From assembly GCF_001017435.1 (NCBI RefSeq), contig NZ_CP011371.1, positions 4,030,001-4,094,000 on the forward strand: a stretch of DNA of 64,000 nt, given 5' to 3'. Shown here piece by piece: positions 1-8,260 of the stretch. The stretch comes from Caldimonas brevitalea. GTDB lineage: Bacteria; Pseudomonadota; Gammaproteobacteria; Burkholderiales; Burkholderiaceae_C. The position numbers were made by a program, and so were the translations under genes. The notes under the pieces are model-generated. The model saw only the letters and a program-made list of their open reading frames with translations, did not search any database and had not been told where the DNA came from. Every line of letters starts with the position of its first letter. Position 1 is the stretch's first letter.

Positions 1-27
1 CCCTCATCCCCTGAAAGAGAGCATTTG

Positions 28-387
28 ATGAGCATCGTGGATCCGCGAGGACTGAACGAGCATTTCAACGATCTGTTCCGGCAAGGCCAGCTCGACAGCA
101 TGACCGCGCTGTACGAGCCGAACGCTGTCATCCGCCTTCCGGACGGCAGCGAGATCACCGGACACGAACAGATCAAGGGCTACATCGGGCAGCTGCTGAC
201 GCTGCGCGGAGAACTCGTCGCCTCCACACCCACCTGCACGCGGCAAGGAGATCTGGCCCTCTTGACGGCCGAGTGGAGCTTCCAAGGCCGGGACGCCGAG
301 GACCGTCCGGTGAAGCTCGAGGGCCGCTCGTCGAAAGTCGCAAGGCAAGACACGGACGGCATCTGGCGCTACGTCATCGACGCCTGA
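28..387 (+). CDS. NTF2-like / SnoaL-fold small protein
   Basis: This 119-residue protein resembles the NTF2/SnoaL superfamily of small alpha+beta cone proteins. It starts with a helix around LNEHFNDLFRQGQLDSM, continues with LYEPNAVIRLPDGSEITGHEQI, and has antiparallel strands ending in DTDGIWRYVIDA, which is the usual order for the fold. An in-frame TTG directly precedes the chosen ATG, and a purine-rich AAAGAGA lies upstream. It is the first gene visible of the polyketide-like cluster and lies 52 bp before the LuxE-like gene. Family members range from polyketide cyclases to steroid isomerases and stress proteins, so a role on a cluster intermediate is only an inference from position. Confidence 0.7.
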   Translation: MSIVDPRGLNEHFNDLFRQGQLDSMTALYEPNAVIRLPDGSEITGHEQIKGYIGQLLTLRGELVASTPTCTRQGDLALLTAEWSFQGRDAEDRPVKLEGRSSKVARQDTDGIWRYVIDA

Positions 388-439
388 CCGATCCGATCTC
401 ACCCACCCCTATCGCACTCAGCCGACCCAAGGAGGCCAC

Positions 440-1549
440 ATGGCTCAACACAGCAGCTATTCAGATCCCATCCTCGATTGCCCAGCCACTGAGACACCGC
501 GTCCGGAGGAACTGATCGAGGCCGCGATGAAGTGGCACTTCAGCCCGCAGACGGGCTCGCCCTATTGGCTCGAGCGGGCCAAGTCCTTGCCCTTCGATCC
601 CATCCGGGACGTGCGCACCTTCGAAGATCTGAAGCTGTTCCCCAACGTCGCCAACGAGCTCCGCGACGTGCGCGCGGAGGACCTGATCCCGCGCGGCTAC
701 GCATCGCTCAGCGACTTGTATGGCGTCTACGAGAGCGGCGGCACCACCGGTGCCCCCAAGCGTGTCGTGTGTATGGTCGACTGGATGGACCGTTGGCTGG
801 CGTTCAGCCAGCGGCACCTGGACGCGCGCGGCGTGCCGCGCGGCCTCAACTGGCTGGCCCTGATGCCCGATGGGCCTCACATCTTCGGCGCGGCCCTGCG
901 CGAAGGTGCGCGCCGGTCAAGCGGCATCCTGTTCACCATCGACATGGACCCGCGCTGGGTGAAGAAGTGCATCGCCGAGGGGCGCGCAGAAGACGCCGGT
1001 CGCTATGCCGAGCACCTGATCCACCAAGCCAGGTTCTTGTTGCAAACGCAGGATGCCGGCGTGCTCATCACGACGCCCCCGCTGCTGGAGCGCATCGCCA
1101 AATACGACGATCTGGTCGAGTTGATCAACCGGAAGATCAAGATCATCCAATGGGGCGGAGCGCACATGGATGCCGACACGCGGCGCCTGTTCCAGACCGA
1201 GGTGTTCCCCGGCATCCAGATGCAAGGTGGCTATGGCAGCACGATGGTGTTGGGCGGATCGCTCGAGCGCACCGATGCCGGTGGGACCGACTGGTGCATC
1301 TTCGATCCGCTCTCTCCCTATATCTCGTTCTCGGTGGTCGACCCCGCCACCGGCCACCCCGTGCCCTACGGCCAACGCGGCCAGGTGGTGATGAACCACA
1401 TCAGCAAAGGCATGTTGCTGGTCAACAACCTGGAGCGCGACACCGCGGTGCGGGTCGAGCCGCCGCCCGGACAAATGGGTGACTCGGTCGCCGACGTGAA
1501 GCCCGTCGCGAGCTTCGACAACCAGCAGGTCATCGAGGGAGTCTATTGA
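440..1549 (+). CDS. LuxE/phenylacetate-CoA-ligase-like adenylating enzyme
   Basis: The 369-residue protein carries the adenylate-forming phosphate-binding motif ESGGTTGAPKRV at residues 98-109, and a second conserved block, GGYGSTMVLGG, where the A5 region of these enzymes falls. Length and layout fit LuxE acyl-protein synthetases and the short phenylacetate-CoA ligase-like branch, rather than the ~550-residue acyl-CoA synthetases. These enzymes activate a carboxylate as an acyl-AMP and pass it to a thiol. A good ribosome site (AAGGAGG, 429-435) fixes the ATG. Its stop shares the A of the next start (TGATG), so it is coupled to the LuxC-like gene. Its job is probably to activate the fatty, polyene or aryl acid that LuxC then reduces. 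The substrate cannot be read from the sequence. Confidence 0.75.
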   Translation: MAQHSSYSDPILDCPATETPRPEELIEAAMKWHFSPQTGSPYWLERAKSLPFDPIRDVRTFEDLKLFPNVANELRDVRAEDLIPRGYASLSDLYGVYESGGTTGAPKRVVCMVDWMDRWLAFSQRHLDARGVPRGLNWLALMPDGPHIFGAALREGARRSSGILFTIDMDPRWVKKCIAEGRAEDAGRYAEHLIHQARFLLQTQDAGVLITTPPLLERIAKYDDLVELINRKIKIIQWGGAHMDADTRRLFQTEVFPGIQMQGGYGSTMVLGGSLERTDAGGTDWCIFDPLSPYISFSVVDPATGHPVPYGQRGQVVMNHISKGMLLVNNLERDTAVRVEPPPGQMGDSVADVKPVASFDNQQVIEGVY

Positions 1550-2919
1550 TGCCCGGCCACCACCAGGTCGACGCCCTGGGTCATGCCGGACCGTACCGCG
1601 CGGTCCACCGGGAGGCCGTGCCCGACGTCACCGGGGCCTGCGCGGCGGAGCTGTCCATCGTTCCGCGGCTGTTCGTGCAACGCAGCCTCGCGGCGCTGCG
1701 CCGCGGCGTCAGCCTGCCCGCCGAGGCGCGTGGCAAAGCGCTGAGCCGCGCCGCGGAGCTGTTCGCCACCGGCAACTTCGGCGGCTTGTCCGCCGAGGCC
1801 TACCAACACTGCGTCAGCCGTGTGTCGGGCCTGCCCCTCCCGGTGGTCCGGGCGGCCGCGAGCATCATCGCCGACACGGCCCGGCAAGCGCAGACGAGCG
1901 CTTACGCCGCCCTGCCGCGCGGTGCCGTGACGTCCTGGTCCGATCGCGCGACGCGCGAAGGCGCGGCGGTCTGGACCCGGCGTGGCGAGGTGTTCGCCGT
2001 CAACGCGGCCGGCAACCATCCCGGCGTGCATGCGCTGTGGCTCGAAGCGCTGGCACTCGGCTACCGGCTGGCCGTCAGGCCCTCGCGGAAAGAGCCGTTC
2101 ACGCCTTATCGATTGGTTGCCGCACTGCACGAGGCCGGTTTCGGCACCGACCAGATCGTGCTGTTGCCGACCGATCACAGCGTGGCCGACGACATCGTCA
2201 ACCAGGCCGACCTGGCGCTGGCGTATGGCGGCGATGACGTGGTAGCCAAGTATGCCAACAACACCCGGGTGCTGACGCAGGGGCCGGGCCGCTCGAAGAT
2301 CTTGTTGGCCGGCGCCGACTGGCAGGACCACCTCGACATGATCGTCGACTCGGTGAGCAACGAAGGCGGCACCGCTTGCGTCAACGCGACCGCGGTGCTG
2401 GTTCACGGCGACCCTGCGCCGGTGGCACAGGCCATCGCCGAACGACTGCGTGCCCTGCCCAGCCTGCCGCCCGAAGACGAGCGTGCCCGTCTGCCGGTGC
2501 AACCGGTCGCCGCGGCGCGTGCGCTGGAGCAGTTTCTGCTGCGCCACGCCGAGGGCACCACCGCCTGGCTGGGCAAGGATGGCGTGGTCGAAGAACTGGG
2601 CGACGGCAGCGCGGCATTGCGCCCGGCCGTCTTTCAGGTCGGCCGCGCCGATGCACCGCAGACCGGCATCGAGCTGGGGTTTCCGTGTGTCTGGGTCGCC
2701 CCCTGGTCGCCCTCGGACGGCATCGCACCCTTGCGCCATTCGCTGGTGGTGACCGTCGTCGGCGGTGACGACACCTTGATCGACTCGCTGGTGCAAGAGC
2801 CGACGATCCGCAATGTTTATGTCGGCAACCACCCCACCTACTGGATGCGCCCCGGTGTCCCGCACGACGCCTATCTGGGGGAGTTCCTGATGAAGACGAA
2901 AGCGGTGCTCAGCAGTTGA
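1549..2919 (+). CDS. LuxC-like acyl-CoA/acyl-protein reductase (aldehyde-dehydrogenase fold)
   Basis: This 456-residue protein belongs to the LuxC/aldehyde dehydrogenase superfamily. It has a nucleotide-fold region around NAAGNHPGVHALWLEAL (residues 152-168), basic residues in RPSRKEPF, and a candidate nucleophile Cys277 in NEGGTACVNA. LuxC reductases convert acyl thioesters to aldehydes with NADPH. I chose the ATG at 1549 over the TTG at 1546 because the ATG overlaps the LuxE-like stop. Paired LuxE and LuxC-like genes in front of a type II synthase suggest that the product, or an intermediate, leaves as an aldehyde. No LuxAB luciferase is present, so bioluminescence is not indicated. Confidence 0.75.
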   Translation: MPGHHQVDALGHAGPYRAVHREAVPDVTGACAAELSIVPRLFVQRSLAALRRGVSLPAEARGKALSRAAELFATGNFGGLSAEAYQHCVSRVSGLPLPVVRAAASIIADTARQAQTSAYAALPRGAVTSWSDRATREGAAVWTRRGEVFAVNAAGNHPGVHALWLEALALGYRLAVRPSRKEPFTPYRLVAALHEAGFGTDQIVLLPTDHSVADDIVNQADLALAYGGDDVVAKYANNTRVLTQGPGRSKILLAGADWQDHLDMIVDSVSNEGGTACVNATAVLVHGDPAPVAQAIAERLRALPSLPPEDERARLPVQPVAAARALEQFLLRHAEGTTAWLGKDGVVEELGDGSAALRPAVFQVGRADAPQTGIELGFPCVWVAPWSPSDGIAPLRHSLVVTVVGGDDTLIDSLVQEPTIRNVYVGNHPTYWMRPGVPHDAYLGEFLMKTKAVLSS

Positions 2920-2959
2920 CGCGCCAACACCGAGGTGCACTGAGGCGAAGGATGACCAC

Positions 2960-3433
2960 ATGGTATTGAACCGAAATTTCACCGGGCGGTCGCACGGGCC
3001 CACCCCTGTCTATGAAGTGAGCCGGGAAAAGATCCGCGACTACGCGATCGCGACCGGTGACCTGCATCCGGCTTATCTCGATCCCGCCGTGGCCCGGCAG
3101 CTCGGCTACCGGGACGTCATCGCCCCACCTTCGTTCGCGGTCATGTTGTTCTTCCGTTTCGGTGGATGGCCGCTGTACGACCCCGAATTCGGCAAGAAGA
3201 AGGACCCGGTGTGCGTGCACCGCGCACAGCGCGCCACACACCAGCGTCCGATCGTGGCGGGTGACCGACTCGTGCAGACCACGTTCGTGAACGAGGTGGT
3301 GGAACGTGGCGAGCATGAGCAGTGGACGATGACCCACACGATCACCACGCCCGAGGGAGAACCCGTTTGCGTCGTCGTCAACACCATCGTTTCGCGTGGC
3401 ACCGCTCACGAACCGGGATCGACAGCATCATGA
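2960..3433 (+). CDS. MaoC-like hot-dog protein, HadA-type dehydratase subunit
   Basis: The 157-residue product matches the N-terminal MaoC dehydratase fold: YEVSREKIRDYAIATGDLHPAYLD leads into GYRDVIAPPSFAVML, which is the family's hot-dog helix and its surroundings. Mycobacterial HadA and the N-half of fungal and MaoC dehydratases look similar and usually serve as the non-catalytic half of a heterodimer. The gene overlaps the next MaoC gene by ATGA, which supports a HadA-HadB-like 3-hydroxyacyl-ACP dehydratase pair. A GAAGGA ribosome site lies at 2947-2952. The preceding ~40-bp gap shows no obvious promoter. Confidence 0.75.
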   Translation: MVLNRNFTGRSHGPTPVYEVSREKIRDYAIATGDLHPAYLDPAVARQLGYRDVIAPPSFAVMLFFRFGGWPLYDPEFGKKKDPVCVHRAQRATHQRPIVAGDRLVQTTFVNEVVERGEHEQWTMTHTITTPEGEPVCVVVNTIVSRGTAHEPGSTAS

Positions 3434-3861
3434 CATCGCGCATCCGCTATGCCGACGTGCAGGTCGGCACCCCCATCCCGGAGCAGACCTTCGTGCTCAA
3501 GCGCGTCGACTTGTTGCGCTATTGCGGAGGTTGCTCCGATTTCACGGCCACCCACTGGAATGAGCGTGTCGCCAAGGCGGTCGGCCTGCCCGACGTGATC
3601 GCCCACGGCACCTTGATCATCGCGGAGGCGGTTCGCATCGTGTCCGACTGGGTCGGCGATCCGGGTGCGGTCGTGGAATACAGCGTCAGTCGCTTTGCGC
3701 ACCCGGTGGTCGTTCCCGACGACGACGTCGGCGCCCAGTTGCGCGTCAGCGGCCGGGTCGAACAGAAGCTGGACGCCGAGTGCGTCGTGGCCCGGCTGAG
3801 CGTCCATTGCGGCGGTCGCGAGGTGGTGGCCGGTGCACGCGCCGTGGTACGACTTGCCTGA
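3430..3861 (+). CDS. MaoC-like 3-hydroxyacyl-ACP dehydratase, HadB-type
   Basis: This 143-residue MaoC-family hot-dog protein keeps the hydratase-2 signature: Asp37 and His42 in SDFTATHWN, followed by GLPDVIAHGTL. These are the usual catalytic Asp/His of MaoC/HadB dehydratases, so this is the active partner of the preceding HadA-like protein. It starts inside the previous stop (ATGA at 3430-3433). The expected reaction is dehydration of a 3-hydroxyacyl-ACP to an enoyl-ACP. The cluster also holds two FabA/Z-type hot-dog proteins, so dehydration capacity is unusually redundant. That is typical of polyene-type assembly, where every reduced ketone is dehydrated. Confidence 0.8.
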   Translation: MTSRIRYADVQVGTPIPEQTFVLKRVDLLRYCGGCSDFTATHWNERVAKAVGLPDVIAHGTLIIAEAVRIVSDWVGDPGAVVEYSVSRFAHPVVVPDDDVGAQLRVSGRVEQKLDAECVVARLSVHCGGREVVAGARAVVRLA

Positions 3862-3931
3862 CCTCCTCACCCCCGGGGCGCCCATCGCCCTCGCTCTTTC
3901 CTCGATCCATTCGTCTCACACTGGAGTTGAC

Positions 3932-4186
3932 ATGAACCTGACCGAGTCCCAACGCAGCAAGATCCACGAGATCATCGCCGACGCCCTGGAGATTTCTCCC
4001 GAAGAACTGAAGCCGACGTTGCGTTTCAAAGAGGATTACGACGCCGACTCTCTGCTCGCCATCGACATCCTCGCCACGCTGGAGAAGACCTTCAAGATCT
4101 CCATTCCGCAAAGCGAGCTGAACCGCATGGTCAGCCTCGAGGCTGTGTACGCGGTGGTGCTGGACGCCCAGCCGCAGGTGGCCTGA
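3932..4186 (+). CDS. Acyl carrier protein
   Basis: This 84-residue protein has the acyl-carrier four-helix pattern and the phosphopantetheine attachment Ser40 in DYDADSLLAID. The DADSL form departs slightly from the common DSL(D/E) context. The start at 3932 has GGAG at 3922-3925; an in-frame upstream ATG at 3833 would add a sequence unlike any carrier protein and was not chosen. The ketosynthase begins one base after its stop. It should carry the growing chain for the ketosynthase pair, ketoreductase and dehydratases encoded next to it. Confidence 0.9.
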   Translation: MNLTESQRSKIHEIIADALEISPEELKPTLRFKEDYDADSLLAIDILATLEKTFKISIPQSELNRMVSLEAVYAVVLDAQPQVA

Positions 4187-4187
4187 G

Positions 4188-5456
4188 ATGCAGCGCGCGT
4201 CAGCCGGCGTGCGGCGCCGAGTGGTGGTCACCGGCATCGGCGCGGTGACCAGCATCGGGATCGGTGTGTCCAACTTTCTGACCGGCCTGCGCGAAGGCCG
4301 CAGCGGTGCCAGCCAGATCACGGCCTTCGACGTCAAAGGGTTCGATCACTCGCTCGGCTGTGAAGTCAAGAACTTCGATGCCGCGCAACTGATACGCGAC
4401 CTGCCGTTGGAGGAGTTCGGACGGGCCAGCCAATTCACGGCGGCCGCGGCGCGGATGGCCGTCGAGGACGCCGCCTTGCCGCTCGACCGGCTGCGCGAGA
4501 TGCGCTCGATGGTCGTGGTCGGCACCACCGACGGCGAGTCGCGTGACATCGATCATCTGACGCAACTCGAGGTCACCCACGGCTGGCGCGGCCTCGACCC
4601 GGTGCTCGCAGGCCGGGTGTCCGCCGGGCGATTGTCGGTCGCGGCCGCCCGCGAACTCGGCCTGCAGGATGTGGAAGCCGTCACGCTGCCCACCGCCTGT
4701 GCCGCGGGCAACTACGCGATCGGCTACGGCTGCGACGCGGTACGCAGCGGCGAGGTCGACATCGCGCTGTGCGGCGGCGCAGACGCGGTTTGTCTGAAGA
4801 CCTTCGCCGGCTTCTACCGCCTCGGCACCATAGCCCCTGTTCACTGCCAGCCCTTCGACATCGACCGCAAGGGCATCCTCACCGGCGAAGGCGCGGGCAT
4901 GCTCGTGCTGGAGAGTCTTGAATCGGCACAGGCGCGCGGCGCACGCATCTACGCGGAAGTGCTCGGCTACGGGCTCAACTGCGACGCCGACCACCCAGTC
5001 GCGCCCAACGAGGACAGCTTCGCCCGCTGCATGCGGCTGGCGCATGCGGATGCCGGCGTCAGCGCCGACGACGTCGACCTCATCTCCGCCCACGGCACCG
5101 GCACCAAGGCGAACGACGTGTCGGAAGCACGCGCGGTTCGGCAGGTGTTCGGCGGCGAGCCACCGAAGATGATCTCGATCAAGTCGATGATCGGCCACAC
5201 GATGGGCGCGGCCAGCGCGCTGGCCGCGATCGCCTGCATCCTGGGGATACGGGAAGGCTTCATTCCCCCGACCATCAACCACGTGCAGACGGACCCGGAA
5301 TGCGACATCGATTGCGTTCCGAACGTCGCCATAGCAGCGGAGCTGGACATCGTGCAGAACAACGCCCTCGCCTTCGGCGGCAACAACGCGGTGCTCATCT
5401 TGGGGCGTTACGCGGCCGACGGCATTCACAACTCCGCAACGCGAGGTCTGTCATGA
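4188..5456 (+). CDS. Beta-ketoacyl-ACP synthase (KS-alpha, FabF-like)
   Basis: The 422-residue protein is a complete condensing enzyme. It has the nucleophile Cys171 in LPTACAAGNYAIGYG, His302 in SAHGTGTKAND and His337 in SMIGHTMGAAS, giving the full Cys-His-His triad of FabF-type and type II PKS ketosynthases. It would condense malonyl-ACP with the chain on the neighbouring carrier protein. Its stop overlaps the start of the cysteine-less partner (ATGA), the arrangement seen for KS-alpha/chain-length-factor pairs. Similarity to aryl-polyene and other highly reducing type II synthases is likely but cannot be ranked without alignment. Confidence 0.9.
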   Translation: MQRASAGVRRRVVVTGIGAVTSIGIGVSNFLTGLREGRSGASQITAFDVKGFDHSLGCEVKNFDAAQLIRDLPLEEFGRASQFTAAAARMAVEDAALPLDRLREMRSMVVVGTTDGESRDIDHLTQLEVTHGWRGLDPVLAGRVSAGRLSVAAARELGLQDVEAVTLPTACAAGNYAIGYGCDAVRSGEVDIALCGGADAVCLKTFAGFYRLGTIAPVHCQPFDIDRKGILTGEGAGMLVLESLESAQARGARIYAEVLGYGLNCDADHPVAPNEDSFARCMRLAHADAGVSADDVDLISAHGTGTKANDVSEARAVRQVFGGEPPKMISIKSMIGHTMGAASALAAIACILGIREGFIPPTINHVQTDPECDIDCVPNVAIAAELDIVQNNALAFGGNNAVLILGRYAADGIHNSATRGLS

Positions 5457-6559
5457 GTCTGCAAGCTCCGGTCATCTCGGCGTGGTCGGCGGTCTCGCCG
5501 TTCGGCCTCGGACGCCAAGCCTTCACCGCGGGCCTGCGCGCCGAAGTCGCCCCGGTGGCGACCCTCGATCCCGACCGCTACCCTGCCCCGGTGGCCCAGG
5601 CGTACCTCGTGCCCGCCGACAGTGCACAAGAGCTGCTGGGCCGCAAAGGCACGCGCACGATGGACCGTGCCACTGCACTCGCGGTCTCGGCGGTGGGCTG
5701 GTTGCTGCACGAGGACCTGGCCCGTCCCGAGGTCGGCGTCGATGAAAACAGCGCCATCGTGCTCGGCACCTCCACCGGCAGCATCAGCAGCATCATGAGT
5801 TTCATCCGCGACTCGCTGACGCAGGACAAGCCCTACCTGGTCGATGCGGCCCGGTTCCCCAACACCGTCATCAACTGCGCCGCCAGCCGATCCGCCATCT
5901 GGCACCATCTGCGCGGGCCCAACGTGACGGTCGCCGGCGGCCGTGCCTCGATGCTGCTGGCGCTCAACCATGCGCGCCGGCTCCTGAAGTCCGGCCGTGC
6001 CCCTGCGGCGCTGTGTGGTGCCGTCGAGGAATATTCCGCCGAGCGCGCCTGGCTGGCCTGGCACACGCGGCCCGACGGCCAAGACCACCCGATGCTGCTC
6101 GGCGAAGGGGCGGGCGTGGTGCTGCTGGAACGCGCCGAGACCAATCAACGCCGTCCCCTGGCGACGCTGCTCGCGGTCGAGGTGGGCCTGGCGCACAGCG
6201 CCAACGACGTCGGCCGCGTGCTGGCGACCTGCCTTGAACGCGCCGCCTCCGAGGCGGGGGCGTCGTGGGACGACGCACTGTGGGCCGTCGCACCGTCCGA
6301 GCCACCAGGCGAGTTCGGTCAGCGCGAACGCGAGACGCTCGAGCGTGTGCTCGGCAGCGGCGACCGGCGGCGCCTGTCGTGCATGGCGGCGCTCGGCGAC
6401 ACCTGCAGCGTCTCGGGTGCCTTCCAGATCGGTGCCCTGCTGGGCGAAGCGCAGCACGATGCTGCTTCGGCAGGACGGCTGGCGCTGACGACCATGGTCG
6501 ACCGCGACGGCACCGTCGGCTGCGTGCTGTTGCGCCTCGCCGACGGGGTGCAGCCATGA
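5453..6559 (+). CDS. Ketosynthase-like chain-length factor (KS-beta)
   Basis: This 368-residue protein has the thiolase-like ketosynthase fold (LGTSTGSISSIMSF, GEGAGVVLLERA) but no catalytic triad. The nucleophile position reads VAGGRASM, with Gly162 in place of Cys, and the second active-site His region reads LGDTCSVSGA, with Asp instead of His. Loss of the nucleophile in the partner encoded directly after an intact ketosynthase is the defining trait of chain-length factors. The ATGA overlap with the KS gene implies equal synthesis and heterodimer formation. At 368 residues it is shorter than typical members (about 400), with a compact N-terminus. Confidence 0.8.
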   Translation: MSLQAPVISAWSAVSPFGLGRQAFTAGLRAEVAPVATLDPDRYPAPVAQAYLVPADSAQELLGRKGTRTMDRATALAVSAVGWLLHEDLARPEVGVDENSAIVLGTSTGSISSIMSFIRDSLTQDKPYLVDAARFPNTVINCAASRSAIWHHLRGPNVTVAGGRASMLLALNHARRLLKSGRAPAALCGAVEEYSAERAWLAWHTRPDGQDHPMLLGEGAGVVLLERAETNQRRPLATLLAVEVGLAHSANDVGRVLATCLERAASEAGASWDDALWAVAPSEPPGEFGQRERETLERVLGSGDRRRLSCMAALGDTCSVSGAFQIGALLGEAQHDAASAGRLALTTMVDRDGTVGCVLLRLADGVQP

Positions 6560-6945
6560 TGCCGGCGCTGTTGGCGACGCCCGTCTTGCTCGTCGAGCAG
6601 GACGGATACAACGCCACCGCCGCACTGGACGTCCATGCCGACGAGCCGGTGCTGTCGGGCCACTACCCGGGCTTCGCCGTGTTGCCCGGCGTCTGCGTGA
6701 TCGACACCGTGCGGCGGGCCGCGCAATTGTGCCGGCCGGCGGACGCACAGCACGGCGTGTTCGACACGGTGGAATCGGCCCGGTTTCTCGAACCCGTGTT
6801 TCCCGGCGATCGGATGCGCATCACCTTGCGCTGGGAGCCCGGCCGCGAAGGTGATGGCTGGCGTTGCACCGGGGCCGTCACCGTTGAAGACGGCAAGGTC
6901 GCGACCATCCGGCTGCGCTACCGCGTTAGTGAGGTTTGCCAATGA
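6556..6945 (+). CDS. FabA/FabZ-like 3-hydroxyacyl-ACP dehydratase
   Basis: The 129-residue hot-dog protein has the dehydratase signature GHYPGFAVLPGVCVID, with His36 and Asp50 spaced as in FabA (His/Asp) rather than FabZ (His/Glu). It starts in the stop of the chain-length factor (ATGA); a second ATG follows immediately at 6559. It would dehydrate, and possibly isomerise, 3-hydroxyacyl chains on the carrier protein. It resembles the small dehydratases of aryl-polyene and xanthomonadin clusters. A repeat element is inserted directly at its stop codon. Confidence 0.75.
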   Translation: MMPALLATPVLLVEQDGYNATAALDVHADEPVLSGHYPGFAVLPGVCVIDTVRRAAQLCRPADAQHGVFDTVESARFLEPVFPGDRMRITLRWEPGREGDGWRCTGAVTVEDGKVATIRLRYRVSEVCQ

Positions 6946-7003
6946 GCGCCGCCCGGCCGTCCGAAGGGGCTCGCACCGCAGTGCGCAGCACGGAGGTTTT
7001 TCA
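6942..7003 (+). repeat. 62-bp hairpin repeat inserted in an ATGA gene junction (copy 1)
   Basis: The segment lies between the stop of one hot-dog gene and the start of the next. Its core 6961-6984 is identical over 24 bases to the reverse strand of 12029-12052. It can form two short hairpins (CGCAC/GTGCG with loop CGCA, and a GTCC/GGGC stem around GAAG). It is framed by a near-duplicate, GAGGTTT(GC/TT)CAATGAGC, at 6931-6947 and 6993-7009. It also creates a 21-codon frame (6942-7007) that starts by ATGA overlap with the upstream stop and ends by ATGA overlap with the downstream start. Its right end supplies the GGAGG ribosome site for the next gene. Confidence 0.75.
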
Positions 7004-7510
7004 ATGAGCCTGATCGACATCCCCGCCGTGCTGCCGCATCGACACCCGATGCTGCTGGTCGATGAAGTCCTGCATCTGGTCGAAGGACAAGAGCTGACGG
7101 CCCGCAAGGCCATCGCCCTCGACCGGCCCGGCTACTACGTCGACCTGCCCGAGAACGCCGGCCTCGCCGGGTGTGCCTATCCCCCGGCCTTGCTGCTCGA
7201 ATCCTGGTGTCAGGCGGCCGGCATCCTCGCGACGGCGCACCAGCCCAGCCCCGATGTACGGGTCGGCCGCGTGATGCTGGTCACCAGCGTCAGCCACGTG
7301 CGCGCCTGCGGCGACGTGCTGCCCGGCGACGTGATCGAACACCGGGTCCGCGTGCTGCGCGCGTTCGACGAGGCCATGACGTTCGAAGGCGAGACCGTCA
7401 CCGGCGACGGCCGTCGGGTGCTGGAGGTGGAACGTGTGGTGATGACGATGCGACCGGCCGCATCCCTGCGCCGGGTTGAACAACACCAGGAGACATTCGA
7501 TGATGAGTAA
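7004..7510 (+). CDS. FabZ-like hot-dog protein lacking the catalytic His
   Basis: This 168-residue protein opens with the FabZ-type block VLPHRHPMLLVDEV and keeps the helix Glu (Glu66 in PALLLESWCQAAG). The region that should read GHFPG reads NAGLAGCAYPP, so the active-site His is absent. It may therefore be a structural or binding partner, a thioesterase-like or chain-holding hot-dog protein, or use different chemistry. The ATG at 7004 has GGAGG at 6992-6996, supplied by the inserted repeat. Its last codons overlap the start of the ketoreductase gene. Confidence 0.7.
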   Translation: MSLIDIPAVLPHRHPMLLVDEVLHLVEGQELTARKAIALDRPGYYVDLPENAGLAGCAYPPALLLESWCQAAGILATAHQPSPDVRVGRVMLVTSVSHVRACGDVLPGDVIEHRVRVLRAFDEAMTFEGETVTGDGRRVLEVERVVMTMRPAASLRRVEQHQETFDDE

Positions 7511-8249
7511 CACCGCACGACCTGTGGCCCTGGTCACCGGAGGCTCCCGCGGCATCGGCCGCGCCGTGGTGCTCGCGCTCGCCAGCGAGGGATACGACAT
7601 CGCCTTCTGCTACCGGCAGGCGTCGGAGGCGGTCGCGCAAACGGAAGCCGAGGCCGAGGCGCTGGGCGCCCGGGTGCTCGCCCGGGAGGCCGACGTGGCG
7701 GACTCGGCCGCGGTCCGCACCTTCGTCTCGGACACCGAGCGTGAGCTGGGCCCGGTCCACGTGGCGGTGACGTCGGCGGGCATCACGCGAGACAACCCGC
7801 TCGTCATGTTGCCGCAGGCGGACTGGGACGCGGTGCTGCGCGTCAACCTCGACGGGACCTATCACGTGTGCCATGCCCTCGTCATGTCGATGATGAAGCG
7901 CCGTCGCGGCGTGATCCTCAATATCTCGTCCAGCTCCGGTGTCTACGGCAACCCGACCCAGACCAACTACTCCGCCTCCAAGGCCGGCGTCATCGGCTTC
8001 ACGCGGGCCCTGGCCAAGGAGGTCGGCCGCTACGGCATCCGGGCCAATGTGGTTGCGCCGGGTTTCATCGACACCGACATGACCGCCGCGATGACGCAGG
8101 ACGCGAAAGGCAAGGCGGCCGAGCGGATCTCGTTGGGCCGCTTCGGTCGCGCCGAGGAAGTGGCCGAGTTGGTCGCCTTTCTGGCGTCCGACCGCGCCTC
8201 CTATATCACCGGCGCCGTTCTTCAAGTGGACGGCGGCATCGTCATCTGA
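7500..8249 (+). CDS. 3-oxoacyl-ACP reductase (FabG-type SDR)
   Basis: This 249-residue short-chain dehydrogenase has the NADP-binding TGGSRGIG near the N-terminus, a catalytic Ser in NISSSSGVYG, and Tyr/Lys in NYSASKAG. It also has the FabG-type ending around SYITGAVLQVDGG. It should reduce the 3-ketoacyl-ACP made by the ketosynthase pair. The ATG at 7500 has AGGAG at 7488-7492 with a 7-base spacer; a second ATG follows at 7503. The reading frame begins within the end of the preceding hot-dog gene, so the two are coupled. Confidence 0.9.
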   Translation: MMSNTARPVALVTGGSRGIGRAVVLALASEGYDIAFCYRQASEAVAQTEAEAEALGARVLAREADVADSAAVRTFVSDTERELGPVHVAVTSAGITRDNPLVMLPQADWDAVLRVNLDGTYHVCHALVMSMMKRRRGVILNISSSSGVYGNPTQTNYSASKAGVIGFTRALAKEVGRYGIRANVVAPGFIDTDMTAAMTQDAKGKAAERISLGRFGRAEEVAELVAFLASDRASYITGAVLQVDGGIVI

Positions 8250-8260
8250 GGGAACACGCC

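Noticed and set aside
440..2919. Bioluminescence (lux) operon
   Set aside because: Only LuxE- and LuxC-like genes are present, embedded among polyketide-synthase-type genes; there are no luxA/luxB luciferase genes.
2920..2959. Possible third, degenerate copy of the 62-bp repeat before the first MaoC gene
   Set aside because: Only short stretches (GAGGTGCACTGAGG, GAAGGAT) are reminiscent; there is no 24-base core and no duplicated start context.
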